Shown here: positions 1 to 6,449 of the stretch, in pieces | Numbering within the stretch: position 1 is the first letter of the stretch | How the letters are laid out: the number at the start of each line of letters is the position of its first letter | Source: an uncultured Sulfurovum sp. | GTDB lineage: Bacteria; Campylobacterota; Campylobacteria; Campylobacterales; Sulfurovaceae | NCBI GenBank assembly: GCA_902727915.1 | Contig: CACVAU010000088.1 | Location: 1-13,842, forward strand | Direction of reading: 5' to 3' | DNA: 13,842 nt | Translations under genes and position numbers: made by a program | The notes under the pieces: generated by a model | What the model was told of the DNA's origin: nothing | Seen by the model: the letters and a program-made list of their open reading frames with translations, nothing else | Databases searched by the model: none

Positions 1-44
1 ATTATAGGAACTATACAGCCTAAGAGTGTTATGATTTCTTTCAT
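1..44 (-). CDS. Possible start of a membrane or exported protein, runs off the window
   Basis: On the minus strand an ATG at 44-42 opens a frame reading MKEIITLLGCIVPII up to the window edge, with no stop. The short charged start followed by a hydrophobic run looks like a signal peptide or first membrane segment. A TATAAT box on the same strand (80-75) would give a leader of roughly 24 nt, but there is no good Shine-Dalgarno sequence. Only 14 complete codons are visible, so this could be chance; no family can be named. Confidence 0.3.
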   Translation of the reverse strand, partial: MKEIITLLGCIVPI

Positions 45-189
45 GAGATAACTTTTTAGTTTTTTTGCTTTAAAATTATATCTGTTATCTCTCTCTTTTC
101 TCTCTTGATTTTTGGCTAAGGTATTGAATTCATATTACAAGGGTTAAATAAAGCAAAAAGATAAACATATTTCTAATCAGTTTTTTTGC

Positions 190-195
190 TATATT
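190..195 (+). promoter_or_regulatory. Candidate -10 box before the antitoxin stub
   Basis: TATATT follows a T-rich run and GC (181-189), a layout common for Campylobacterota promoters, about 50 nt before the start at 248. The rest of 45-247 is AT-rich and shows no other gene that I can support. Confidence 0.3.
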
Positions 196-247
196 AATTT
201 CAAACTATAAGTACATTTACTCTTAATTTATTATACGAGGATAGAAG

Positions 248-346
248 ATGAAAAAAGAATATAATTTTTCAAATGGAGAACGAGGAAAATTTTACAATCA
301 AAACGCAACATTTAACCTAATAATGATAACGACACTGAGCCACTAA
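248..346 (+). pseudogene. 5' stub of an antitoxin-like gene, cut off by the YoeB module
   Basis: The frame starts at ATG 248 behind an AGGA-type Shine-Dalgarno (about 238-241) and reads MKKEYNFSNGERGKFYNQNA followed by TFNL. This opening (MKKEY-F--G-RGKFY---A-FNL) is what I recall from small antitoxin-like proteins of the CopG/ribbon-helix-helix type, which normally continue with a P-Y-L stretch and a DNA-binding or dimerisation domain. Here the resemblance stops at about residue 24 (near 319); the last 8 residues are antisense to the yoeB 3' end, and the frame stops at 346. The break coincides with the yoeB stop codon (317-319), so the stub probably marks where the YefM-YoeB module landed. 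Family assignment is from memory of the N-terminal pattern only. Confidence 0.55.
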
Positions 347-571
347 CAAAGCATCATCTGTAACTTTATAAACCAAACGATGCTCAATCGTAATACGGCG
401 TGACCAATAGCCTGACCAATTGTATTTTAACGGTTCAGGTTCACCAATGCCCTCAAAAGGTTCTCGTTGAATCTCTTTTAAAAGACGATTAATTTTCTTT
501 AAAATCTTTTTATCATGCTGTTGCCAATGAAGATAATCATCCCAAGCATCATCTGAAAAGCTGAGTATCAT
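317..571 (-). CDS. yoeB: YoeB toxin, ribosome-dependent mRNA interferase
   Basis: An 84-residue protein, the same length as E. coli YoeB and very close to it (WDDYLHWQ near the start; PFEGIGEPEPLKYNWSGYWS, then RRIT-EHRLVYKVTDD; terminal CRYHY). The residues known to be catalytic in YoeB are all present: Glu46, Arg65, His83 and the terminal Tyr84. YoeB binds the ribosomal A site and cleaves mRNA, and is held inactive by YefM. The ATG overlaps the yefM stop by 4 nt (ATGA, 571-568), so it is translationally coupled and has no ribosome site of its own. It appears fully intact and likely active. Just past its stop lies the truncated antitoxin-like stub at 248-346. Confidence 0.95.
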   Translation of the reverse strand: MILSFSDDAWDDYLHWQQHDKKILKKINRLLKEIQREPFEGIGEPEPLKYNWSGYWSRRITIEHRLVYKVTDDALLVAQCRYHY

Positions 572-822
572 TCTTCAATTAGCTCTTTTTTTATGCCTTG
601 TCCAGCTTCTAATTGAGCAATCGACCTATTTAAACGTTTTGCATTGGCTTGACTCTGCATCAAATAAGCTGTCTCTTCCATAGCTCGGTAATCTTTCATG
701 GAAATAATAACCACGGACTCTTTATTTTGACGTGTGACAACTACAGGCATACAGTTATCAACGACATTATCAAAAGTAGATGCTAGGTTTTGGCGTGTTT
801 GTGAGAAATTAATGGTTTGCAT
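568..822 (-). CDS. yefM: YefM antitoxin and autorepressor of the YefM-YoeB module
   Basis: An 84-residue Phd/YefM-family antitoxin. The N-terminal DNA-binding and dimerisation part (MQTINFSQTRQNLASTFDNV, then VTRQNKESVVIISMKDY) and the segment EETAYLMQSQANAKRLNRSI match the E. coli YefM pattern; the C-terminal tail (about 60-84) is the part that in this family wraps YoeB. The ATG at 822 has an AAGGAG ribosome site 7 nt upstream. TGTACA-type operator boxes sit just upstream (836-859), so the classical autoregulation by YefM and the YefM-YoeB complex is likely kept. First gene of a two-gene operon with yoeB. Confidence 0.95.
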   Translation of the reverse strand: MQTINFSQTRQNLASTFDNVVDNCMPVVVTRQNKESVVIISMKDYRAMEETAYLMQSQANAKRLNRSIAQLEAGQGIKKELIEE

Positions 823-835
823 GGGTCACTCCTTG

Positions 836-859
836 TATATGTACATATATTAGTACATA
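836..859 (-). promoter_or_regulatory. YefM-type operator: perfect 14-bp palindrome plus a second box
   Basis: Positions 836-849 (TATATGTACATATA) are a perfect palindrome with a TGTACA core at 840-845; a second related box has AGTACA at 852-857, 12 bp from the first core. E. coli YefM binds adjacent palindromes with TGTACA cores upstream of yefM, so this pair is the expected operator. It lies immediately before the yefM ribosome site. Confidence 0.75.
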
Positions 860-991
860 TTTTCTTTATAATTGCTTTAAAATATTTTGAGAAATCTAAA
901 CTGAATATTTCTTATATAAAATCATCGTTTCTTAGTCTTCTTAATCTCTTCTGGAATAATCCCATCATATCCGATGTCTTTAATCAAATAA

Positions 992-1063
992 CTAGATTTT
1001 ATCAGTAAATTTAATTTTACGATAGTCTTTTAAAAAAGTCTTAGCCCTAAAGAGTTTTAGCAT
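992..1063 (-). pseudogene. Broken RelE/YafQ-type toxin stub following relB
   Basis: An ATG at 1063-1061 overlaps the 3' end of the RelB-like gene in the +1 frame, the usual coupling in such operons. It reads MLKLFRAKTFLKDYRKIKFT then DKI and stops at TAG 994-992, giving only 23 residues. The pattern F-KDY-KIKFTDK is typical of the first strand and helix of YafQ/RelE-superfamily toxins, which are normally about 85-95 residues. No continuation with the catalytic C-terminal half is seen in any frame before the yefM operator region. The toxin is therefore a remnant and must be inactive. A short frame at about 905-995 on the same strand (ending DGIIPEEIKKTKKR) is not recognisably part of it. Confidence 0.6.
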
Positions 1064-1316
1064 TTACTTTGCTTTCTTCCAAAAACTCATCTAAACTAAT
1101 GGTCTCACCATCATTATTTTTTGCTTCTTCCATTGCTTGTAAGGTTATAGCATTCGGAACTTTCAATTCAAAAGGAATTCCTTTTTCATATTTTACACGC
1201 TTTAAAAAAAGCGTAATAGCCTGTGAAGTACTAAGCCCAATATGACTTAAAATCTCTTCAACCTCTTCTTTTAACTGACCATCTACCCTTGCTCTTACTG
1301 TTGCATCTAATATCAT
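1047..1316 (-). CDS. RelB/DinJ-family antitoxin, partner toxin broken
   Basis: An 89-residue protein with the RelB/DinJ layout: a short beta strand and ribbon-helix-helix domain in the first 45 residues (DATVRARVDGQLKEEVEEIL, then GLSTSQAITLFLKRV), followed by the hallmark segment EKGIPFELKVPN and an acidic helical tail that would bind a toxin. The ATG at 1316 has AAGG about 8 nt upstream. Its cognate RelE/YafQ-type toxin survives only as a 23-residue stub overlapping its end, so it is an orphan antitoxin in this window. It may still repress its own promoter through the inverted repeat at 1337-1358. Family is clear; which toxin subtype it faced is not. Confidence 0.85.
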   Translation of the reverse strand: MILDATVRARVDGQLKEEVEEILSHIGLSTSQAITLFLKRVKYEKGIPFELKVPNAITLQAMEEAKNNDGETISLDEFLEESKVNAKTL

Positions 1317-1336
1317 AAAGAAACCTTTTTTATTTA

Positions 1337-1358
1337 TTGTAGCCTTTTTGTGCTACAA
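1337..1358 (-). promoter_or_regulatory. Inverted repeat, candidate operator of the RelB-like gene
   Basis: TTGTAGC (1337-1343) and GCTACAA (1352-1358) form perfect 7-bp inverted arms with an 8-nt spacer, about 20 nt upstream of the antitoxin start and just after the PIN toxin stop. RelB-type ribbon-helix-helix repressors bind such repeats. It could alternatively fold at the end of the PIN toxin mRNA, but no U-run follows on that strand. Confidence 0.4.
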
Positions 1359-1359
1359 A

Positions 1360-1788
1360 TTAGCTTTTTTCTAAAAACTCCCCAGACCTCATCAACAAAA
1401 TCTCCTCAGAAACAAACCCCTTATCATTAGACAAAATTAAATCACAACCAACTTTTTTAGCCATCACATACTGAATCGTATCTTCTAAACCTGTAAAGCT
1501 TTTATTCTTTTTCATTAAGGTACAACTCTCTGCTACCTCTTCGTTTCCAAACTCAACAACAGAACAAAGTTCGTTAACGTGTATAATTGCATCTAGTGCT
1601 TCACTTTTACCCGATTTTGACAAAATGTAATAGAGCGTAGTTATAATATCACAAGAGGTAAAAAGTGTAACATTTTTATTCGCTAAAAGTATCTTAATAG
1701 CTTCTCTACTTTCAGCATAAAAAGGTCTATTTTTATCATAAATATCAGCCACAATATTTGCATCTAAAAAAACTCTTTTATAATTCAC
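1360..1788 (-). CDS. PIN-domain (VapC-like) toxin, predicted RNase
   Basis: A 142-residue single PIN domain. Seen in order: FLDANI with Asp9 near the N-terminus, a helical middle containing TSCDIITTLYYIL (Asp47), GLEDTIQY with Glu102/Asp103, and CDLILSNDKGF with Asp116 and Asp122. These acidic positions match the Mg2+/Mn2+ site expected of PIN ribonucleases, so the protein looks intact. PIN toxins of this type cut specific RNAs and are neutralised by a small DNA-binding antitoxin; here that is the upstream gene, which overlaps this one by 11 nt. The exact RNA target cannot be read from the sequence. Confidence 0.85.
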   Translation of the reverse strand: MNYKRVFLDANIVADIYDKNRPFYAESREAIKILLANKNVTLFTSCDIITTLYYILSKSGKSEALDAIIHVNELCSVVEFGNEEVAESCTLMKKNKSFTGLEDTIQYVMAKKVGCDLILSNDKGFVSEEILLMRSGEFLEKS

Positions 1789-2017
1789 GATTCGCCTTAA
1801 TAGATTGAATTGAAAAATCTGTCAATAAGCCTGTCGCTGAACCATCAATTGCATTAAAAGCTTCCATACGTTTTTTCACTTTTATCTCTTTATATCGCTC
1901 TTCTATCATCTCTTGAACCAATGAAGTCATAGATTGTTTAGTCTCTTTAGCTAACTCTTCAAGATATAGAGCAATATTTTTATCAAATACAAAATTTTTT
2001 CTTACAGTTAGTTCCAT
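1778..2017 (-). CDS. Antitoxin of the PIN toxin, ribbon-helix-helix-like
   Basis: A 79-residue protein. Residues 1-45 (MELTVRKNFVFDKNIALYLE, ELAKETKQSMTSLVQEMIEE) fit a strand-helix-helix CopG/ribbon-helix-helix DNA-binding fold; the charged segment KEIKVKKR and the tail GLLTDFSIQSIKANREL would contact the toxin. The ATG at 2017 has an AAAGGA ribosome site 8 nt upstream. Its last 11 nt overlap the PIN toxin start, the usual antitoxin-first, coupled arrangement. A strong promoter-like pair and direct repeats lie just upstream, consistent with autorepression. The family call is from pattern and context; the specific subfamily is not recognised. Confidence 0.75.
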   Translation of the reverse strand: MELTVRKNFVFDKNIALYLEELAKETKQSMTSLVQEMIEERYKEIKVKKRMEAFNAIDGSATGLLTDFSIQSIKANREL

Positions 2018-2028
2018 AGGTAAAATCC

Positions 2029-2082
2029 TTTATGTATAAATTTTTATGTATTTATAGTAACACAATATCACTCAGTTGTCAA
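2029..2082 (-). promoter_or_regulatory. Promoter and repeat operator of the PIN antitoxin-toxin operon
   Basis: On the minus strand TTGACA (2082-2077) is followed after 17 nt by TACTAT (2059-2054), a good -35/-10 pair. Two copies of TTTATGTAT (plus-strand reading, 2029-2037 and 2043-2051) lie 14 bp apart directly downstream of the -10 box, where a repressor would block transcription. Confidence 0.6.
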
Positions 2083-2105
2083 ATAAGTTATCTACTAGAC
2101 TTATC

Positions 2106-2681
2106 TCAAACCCTCAAAACCCCATTAGCAGACCTAAGCTTCAACACCCTCTTCTCTTCTTCTGTAAAAATATAATCATCTTTTATTTTATCTTTCTGCG
2201 TTTCGAGTATTTGACTTAAAATCTCAGAACCACCATCGTGTTGTAAGATATCAAGCACTAAGTATCGACCATCATTAAACTTAAGGGTTAAAACATTGCC
2301 ATACGTAAGGGTTTCAGGGGAACGTGAAAAAAGTCCTTGTAAAAACAAGACAAATTTTAATTTAGGAACCCCAAAAACAATGGACTCAATGCTACTTAAT
2401 TCAAACCTTGTGTTCACAGGTTCACCTCTACTAAGTACCCCCTTATTTAAACTCCAAACCTCTTTTTCAAAATACTTTTTCCGTCTGTACAGCACGTAAA
2501 TAGCTGTCAATGCTGTACCCGTAATTAGCCATATTATTTGACGTTCCCCTAAACTAAAAGCATTAATATCAGCAACAACATCAATAAGCGTAAAAGGTAA
2601 AACGGCACCCCAAAAGACAAAGATGGCTAAAATACTGACGGATTCTCTAAAATAACTTCGCTTACTCAACGTTGTTTTCAT
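2106..2681 (-). CDS. Small inner-membrane protein of unknown function
   Basis: A 191-residue protein starting MKTTLSKRSYF. I chose ATG 2681 over an upstream TTG at 2705 because AAGGAG lies 9 nt before the ATG. Two hydrophobic segments are visible, about residues 15-38 (ILAIFVFWGAVLPFTLIDVV) and 49-65 (IIWLITGTALTAIYVLY), followed by a positively charged stretch YRRKKYFEKEVW and a soluble, strand-rich C-terminal part (about 70-190). Two membrane helices followed by a domain with W-L-NKGVLSRGEPV and L-FNDGRYLVLDI resemble bacterial PH-like or YcxB-type membrane proteins, but this is a weak likeness. It stands alone, with an independent TA operon after it. Confidence 0.6.
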   Translation of the reverse strand: MKTTLSKRSYFRESVSILAIFVFWGAVLPFTLIDVVADINAFSLGERQIIWLITGTALTAIYVLYRRKKYFEKEVWSLNKGVLSRGEPVNTRFELSSIESIVFGVPKLKFVLFLQGLFSRSPETLTYGNVLTLKFNDGRYLVLDILQHDGGSEILSQILETQKDKIKDDYIFTEEEKRVLKLRSANGVLRV

Positions 2682-2795
2682 TTCTAATGCTCCTTCAAAA
2701 CACAATTCTTTTTAAGAGAAAAATTCTAACATAACTAATGCCAAATCTGCCCAAAAATCATACAACCAAAGCCCATAATAATCCTAAATTCTTAC

Positions 2796-2801
2796 TATAA
2801 T
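2796..2801 (+). promoter_or_regulatory. Candidate -10 box of the nasA-cysG unit
   Basis: TATAAT 30 nt before the nasA start, giving a short leader. No clear -35 hexamer is seen, which is normal for Campylobacterota sigma70 promoters. The 125-nt gap 2706-2830 holds nothing else recognisable. Confidence 0.45.
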
Positions 2802-2830
2802 GGAGCCAATAATAGTCATGAGAGGACAAG

Positions 2831-5143
2831 ATGTTCAATAAAATTAAAAACTTTCTCGGTGTAGATATCAAAACAGACAAATACAAAAAAGTAGACAATG
2901 CCATGTTTGGTAAAATCTCCAACTTCAAAACCCCAGATGAATGGGTACGAAGTACTTGTGGTTACTGTGGTGTGGGTTGTGGTCTGTACATTGGTGTGAA
3001 AGATGGACGACCTGTTTATACCAAAGGTGACCCTGCTCACCCTGTGAGTAAAGGAACACTCTGTCCAAAAGGAATTATGGAACATGAGATGGTCAACTCC
3101 TCTAACCGTATTCCTGAACCTCTGATTCGTAAAGAAGGTGAACTTCAAGCCGTCGAATGGGATGAAGCTTTTGAACACACAGCCAACAAATTTAAAGCCA
3201 TTCAAGAAAAGCATGGAAAAGGAGCTGTTGCGTGTATCTCTACAGGACAGTTTTTAACCGAAGACTTTTACACCCTTGGTAAGTTTGTACAACTTGGGCT
3301 TGAAACCAACAACTACGACGGAAACACGACGCTATGTATGGCTTCAGCCGTTATGGGTTACAAACAAACCTTTGGAAGTGATGGACCTCCAGCTTCGTAT
3401 GAGGACTTTTCTCATGCTGATGTTATTATGCTTATTGGGGCAAACATTGCTGACAACCACCCTATTTTAAAACTGCACATTTCTAAAAACAAAGCTACCA
3501 CAGGTAAAGAACCAACCATTATTGTGGTTGATCCACGTTTTTCTAAAACAGCGAACATGGCAGATATTTTTGTACCTCTGAAACCTCGTACCGACTTAGC
3601 ACTCATCAATGGTTTATGTTACATCATTTTTGAGCAAGGTTGGGAAGATGAAACGTTCATTAAAGAACGAACCACAGGCTACAGAGAGTTTAAAAAACAC
3701 ATTATGGCATCCTATCCTCCTCAAGAAGTATCCAATATTACGGGCATTGACGTAAAAGAGTTGTACCGTATTGCCAAAGTCTATGCCACAGCTGACAAAG
3801 CCATGTCGGCTTGGACAATGGGGGTCAACCAAAGTACCATGGGAACGGACACCGTTTCAGCCATTTGTAACTTAGCCCTTATTACAGGAAACCTTGGAAA
3901 AAAGGGAGCTGCTCCTTTCTCCATCACAGGGCAATGTAATGCCATGGGAACACGTGAATTTGGGTTTACATCATCCATTCCAGGTTACCGAAACTTTGCC
4001 TCGGACACGGACAGAGCCATCTTTGCAGACATTGTCGGTGTACCCACGGAACTGGTTCCAAACAAAAGAGGTTATGCTTATCCACAGATTATTGATGCCA
4101 TTGACCGTGGGGAGATTAAAGCGCTTTGGGTCACAGCCACCAATCCACTGGTCAGTTTTCCTGACCAAGAACGTCTACGTAAAATCTTTGCAAAACTGGA
4201 CATTTTGGTCGTACAAGATGCCTTTATGTCAGAGACAGCCCAAATAGCCGATGTTATTTTTGCAGCAGCCACATGGTCGGAAAAAGAAGGGGTTTACACC
4301 AACTCTGAACGCCGTTGTAACTATGCCAAAAAAGCTGTTGAACCTTTGGGTAAAACCATGAGCGATGCCAATATTGTGATGGAATTCGCCAAACAATTTG
4401 AAGGTAAACATGAACTGCTCTTTAAAAACTTTCACTCCAGCAAAGATATTTTTGATGAAATCAAAAAAGTAAGTGAAGGACAACTTTGTGACTACTCAGG
4501 AATGGACTATGAAAAGATAGAAGAACTCGGAGGCATACAATGGCCTTGTAATGAAGCCTACCCTGAAGGGAAAAAGCGTCTCTACACCGAAGGATTTGAG
4601 TGTAAAACCACCGATGGAAAAGCCAAACTACTTCCTCTTGACTGGATGCCGTTAAGTGAACAATACAACAACGACTTTCCAATGAATCTCAACACAGGAC
4701 GAACAGTAGAACAATGGCATACCCGTACGAAAACAAAAAGTATTGCTTTACTCAATGATTTGGCTCCTGAAGCTTGGGTAGAACTTAACCCCAAAGATGC
4801 TCAAAAATTACAAGTTAAAAGTGGTGACCGAATTAGCATGGGTTCAAAACGAGGAAAAGTTAAAGATATTGTGGTGAAAGTAACTGAAGTGGTTCGCGAA
4901 GGTGACTGTTTTGTTCCTTTTCACTTCTCGGAACAACTGATTAACAACCTAACCATTCCAGAGTTTGACCCAAAATCTTTTGAGCCAAACTTTAAACAGT
5001 GTGCTGTAAACATTTACAGTGAGGCTGTTCCAGAGGGGATAAAACAAGAAGAAGTCAAAATTTCTGGTGCCTTAAAAGAGCCTGTAGGTTCGATTTTATC
5101 GAACGAAAAGATTAAAGAAGCTACTTATGAAAAGAATATATAG
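2831..5143 (+). CDS. nasA: Molybdopterin oxidoreductase, NasA-like assimilatory nitrate reductase catalytic subunit
   Basis: A 770-residue bis-MGD enzyme of the NapA/NasA/formate dehydrogenase superfamily. A [4Fe-4S] site is visible in STCGYCGVGCGLYIG (Cys43, Cys46, Cys50) plus Cys78 in TLCPKG, followed by the electron-relay Lys80. The likely Mo ligand is Cys169 in NTTLCMASAVMGY, the form seen in nitrate reductases of the NapA/NasA group. Residues about 640-750 form the dinucleotide-binding C-terminal domain (NTGRTVEQWHTRTKT, VELNPKDAQKL, FVPFHF). There is no twin-arginine signal peptide, so it acts in the cytoplasm, which supports assimilatory nitrate reductase rather than periplasmic NapA. 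The start has a GAGAGGA site 5 nt upstream. It is followed by siroheme synthase, needed by nitrite reductase. The last ~20 residues are encoded by a palindromic repeat. A cytoplasmic formate dehydrogenase-like enzyme is the main alternative; no electron-donor subunit is nearby. Confidence 0.8.
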   Translation: MFNKIKNFLGVDIKTDKYKKVDNAMFGKISNFKTPDEWVRSTCGYCGVGCGLYIGVKDGRPVYTKGDPAHPVSKGTLCPKGIMEHEMVNSSNRIPEPLIRKEGELQAVEWDEAFEHTANKFKAIQEKHGKGAVACISTGQFLTEDFYTLGKFVQLGLETNNYDGNTTLCMASAVMGYKQTFGSDGPPASYEDFSHADVIMLIGANIADNHPILKLHISKNKATTGKEPTIIVVDPRFSKTANMADIFVPLKPRTDLALINGLCYIIFEQGWEDETFIKERTTGYREFKKHIMASYPPQEVSNITGIDVKELYRIAKVYATADKAMSAWTMGVNQSTMGTDTVSAICNLALITGNLGKKGAAPFSITGQCNAMGTREFGFTSSIPGYRNFASDTDRAIFADIVGVPTELVPNKRGYAYPQIIDAIDRGEIKALWVTATNPLVSFPDQERLRKIFAKLDILVVQDAFMSETAQIADVIFAAATWSEKEGVYTNSERRCNYAKKAVEPLGKTMSDANIVMEFAKQFEGKHELLFKNFHSSKDIFDEIKKVSEGQLCDYSGMDYEKIEELGGIQWPCNEAYPEGKKRLYTEGFECKTTDGKAKLLPLDWMPLSEQYNNDFPMNLNTGRTVEQWHTRTKTKSIALLNDLAPEAWVELNPKDAQKLQVKSGDRISMGSKRGKVKDIVVKVTEVVREGDCFVPFHFSEQLINNLTIPEFDPKSFEPNFKQCAVNIYSEAVPEGIKQEEVKISGALKEPVGSILSNEKIKEATYEKNI

Positions 5144-5168
5144 ATGTTCGATAAAATCGAACCTACGG
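5082..5168. repeat. Palindromic element with 21-bp perfect inverted arms across the nasA 3' end
   Basis: Positions 5084-5104 and 5146-5166 are exact reverse complements over 21 bp, separated by 41 bp; the match extends outward by one G-T mismatch and another paired base. Each arm is itself a hairpin: GTTCGAT-TTT-ATCGAAC at 5088-5104 and its counterpart at 5146-5162. Paired inverted hairpins are the layout of REP/BIME or small MITE elements. The left arm and the core lie inside nasA and encode the final residues VGSILSNEKIKEATYEKNI; the right arm lies in the gap before cysG. There is no U-run, so it is not a standard terminator, though the RNA could fold either as one long stem or as two small hairpins. 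Confidence 0.85.
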
Positions 5169-5188
5169 CATAAAAATTTAAGGTAAAC

Positions 5189-6430
5189 ATGAGAAATAAT
5201 ACACTTCCAATCCTCTTAAAAAACCCAAAAATCCTCCTCATAGGTGGAGGAAACGTAGCCTTACAAAAAGCACAAGTTTTATCGCATAATAACATTGAAT
5301 TTAGCATCATAAGCCAACAGTTTAATAATGAGATCTTAAAACTTTGTGACAATATTCGACAAAAGAAATTTAAGCTAAAAGATATTGGGGAACATTCCAT
5401 TATTATTGATGCCACAGGCAATGAGAAGGTTGCTAAAAAGCTTTTGAAATATAAAAAAACACATGATATCTTACTGAATGTCGTTGATGTTCCAAAACTC
5501 TGTGACTTTTATTTTATGGCACTCACTAAAAATAGACCTCTACAAATAGCCGTTTCCAGTAATGGGGCAAGTCCTACAGCAGCACAGTACTTTAGAGATG
5601 AATGTGAAGCATTGATTCCTGAAAATATTAGTGAATATTTAGAAAAAAAACAACAACAAAGAGACAATAACATGATAGATGTAGAAAAAACAAATGAAGA
5701 GTTGAAACAATTAACCAGTAAAGTATATTTAGTTGGATGTGGTCTGGGTGACCCTGACTTATTAACTTTAAAAGCTTATAAAATCATTCAAGAAGCTGAC
5801 GTAGTCCTACATGACAATCTCATAAGTGATGAAATCATGGCATTGGTTCCTGAAGCAAGCACCAAAATCTATGTGGGAAAGAAAAAAGGACACCACTCAA
5901 AGTCACAACATGACATTCATGAGACCATTTTAAAATACACAGCCAAAGGCTTAACCGTAGCCAGACTGAAATCAGGTGACCCTTTCATCTTTGGTCGTGG
6001 TGCTGAAGAGTTACTCTTTTTAAATGAACACGACATTCCTTGTGAAGTTATTCCTGGAATTTCTTCGGCTGTTTCAGCGCCTTTAGTAGCTGGTATTCCC
6101 ATTACGGCGAGAGACTATGCTTCATCATTTTCAGTCGTTTCACCTCATTCAAAAGGGCATAGCCTCAATCTTACATGGATTGACCTTTTACATAAAGAAA
6201 ACCATACCGTAGTGGTACTGATGGGGCTTAGTCGTATTCCTGAGATTTTAGAAGAAGCTAAGGTACAAAACATTCCTAGTAATATGCCTTGTGCCATCAT
6301 CTCTAATGCCAGTCGCCCCAATCAAAAAGTGGCTACTTGTACCTTAGAAACACTAGAAGAGGCATCAACAGGTATGATTCGCCCTTCTATTTTAGTTTTT
6401 GGTAATGTTGTGAATGCTTTTTTGGATTAA
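5189..6430 (+). CDS. cysG: Siroheme synthase: precorrin-2 dehydrogenase/ferrochelatase fused to uroporphyrinogen-III methyltransferase
   Basis: A 413-residue fusion with CysG architecture. The N-terminal domain (about 1-150) has the NAD-binding loop LIGGGNVALQKAQVL (17-31), NVVDVPKLCDFYF with Asp100, the equivalent of E. coli CysG Asp104 used in oxidation and iron insertion, and AVSSNGASP (121-129) with the conserved serine. After a short charged linker (150-175), the SAM-dependent methyltransferase begins at VGCGLGDPDLLTLKA (182-196), with RLKSGDPFIFGRGAEE (259-274, Asp264), PGISSA and VVLMGL (Met345). It would convert uroporphyrinogen III to siroheme, the cofactor of assimilatory nitrite and sulfite reductases. 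It is shorter than E. coli CysG (457 residues), mainly in the linker and dimerisation parts. AAGG lies 5 nt before the ATG. Probably cotranscribed with nasA, 45 nt upstream. Confidence 0.92.
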   Translation: MRNNTLPILLKNPKILLIGGGNVALQKAQVLSHNNIEFSIISQQFNNEILKLCDNIRQKKFKLKDIGEHSIIIDATGNEKVAKKLLKYKKTHDILLNVVDVPKLCDFYFMALTKNRPLQIAVSSNGASPTAAQYFRDECEALIPENISEYLEKKQQQRDNNMIDVEKTNEELKQLTSKVYLVGCGLGDPDLLTLKAYKIIQEADVVLHDNLISDEIMALVPEASTKIYVGKKKGHHSKSQHDIHETILKYTAKGLTVARLKSGDPFIFGRGAEELLFLNEHDIPCEVIPGISSAVSAPLVAGIPITARDYASSFSVVSPHSKGHSLNLTWIDLLHKENHTVVVLMGLSRIPEILEEAKVQNIPSNMPCAIISNASRPNQKVATCTLETLEEASTGMIRPSILVFGNVVNAFLD

Positions 6431-6448
6431 CTTAACGGTAATCCAAAA
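6420..6448. repeat. 10-bp perfect inverted repeat between convergent genes
   Basis: TTTTGGATTA (6420-6429) and TAATCCAAAA (6439-6448) pair perfectly around a 9-nt loop. The left arm covers the cysG stop and the right arm abuts the stop of the convergent aldehyde dehydrogenase gene, so it may slow transcription in both directions. It has Us before and As after the core stem, the reverse of a normal intrinsic terminator. Confidence 0.5.
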
Positions 6449-6449
6449 T

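Noticed and set aside
817..1008. Plus-strand open frame of 63 codons
   Set aside because: It starts inside yefM on the opposite strand, crosses the yefM operator and overlaps the toxin stub; no ribosome site and no protein-like pattern.
3276..4794. Several long open frames antisense or out of frame within nasA
   Set aside because: The nasA frame has all enzyme motifs; the others have none and lack ribosome sites.
6420..6448. Intrinsic terminator of cysG
   Set aside because: Good stem, but followed by As and a mixed sequence rather than a U-run in either direction; kept only as a repeat.
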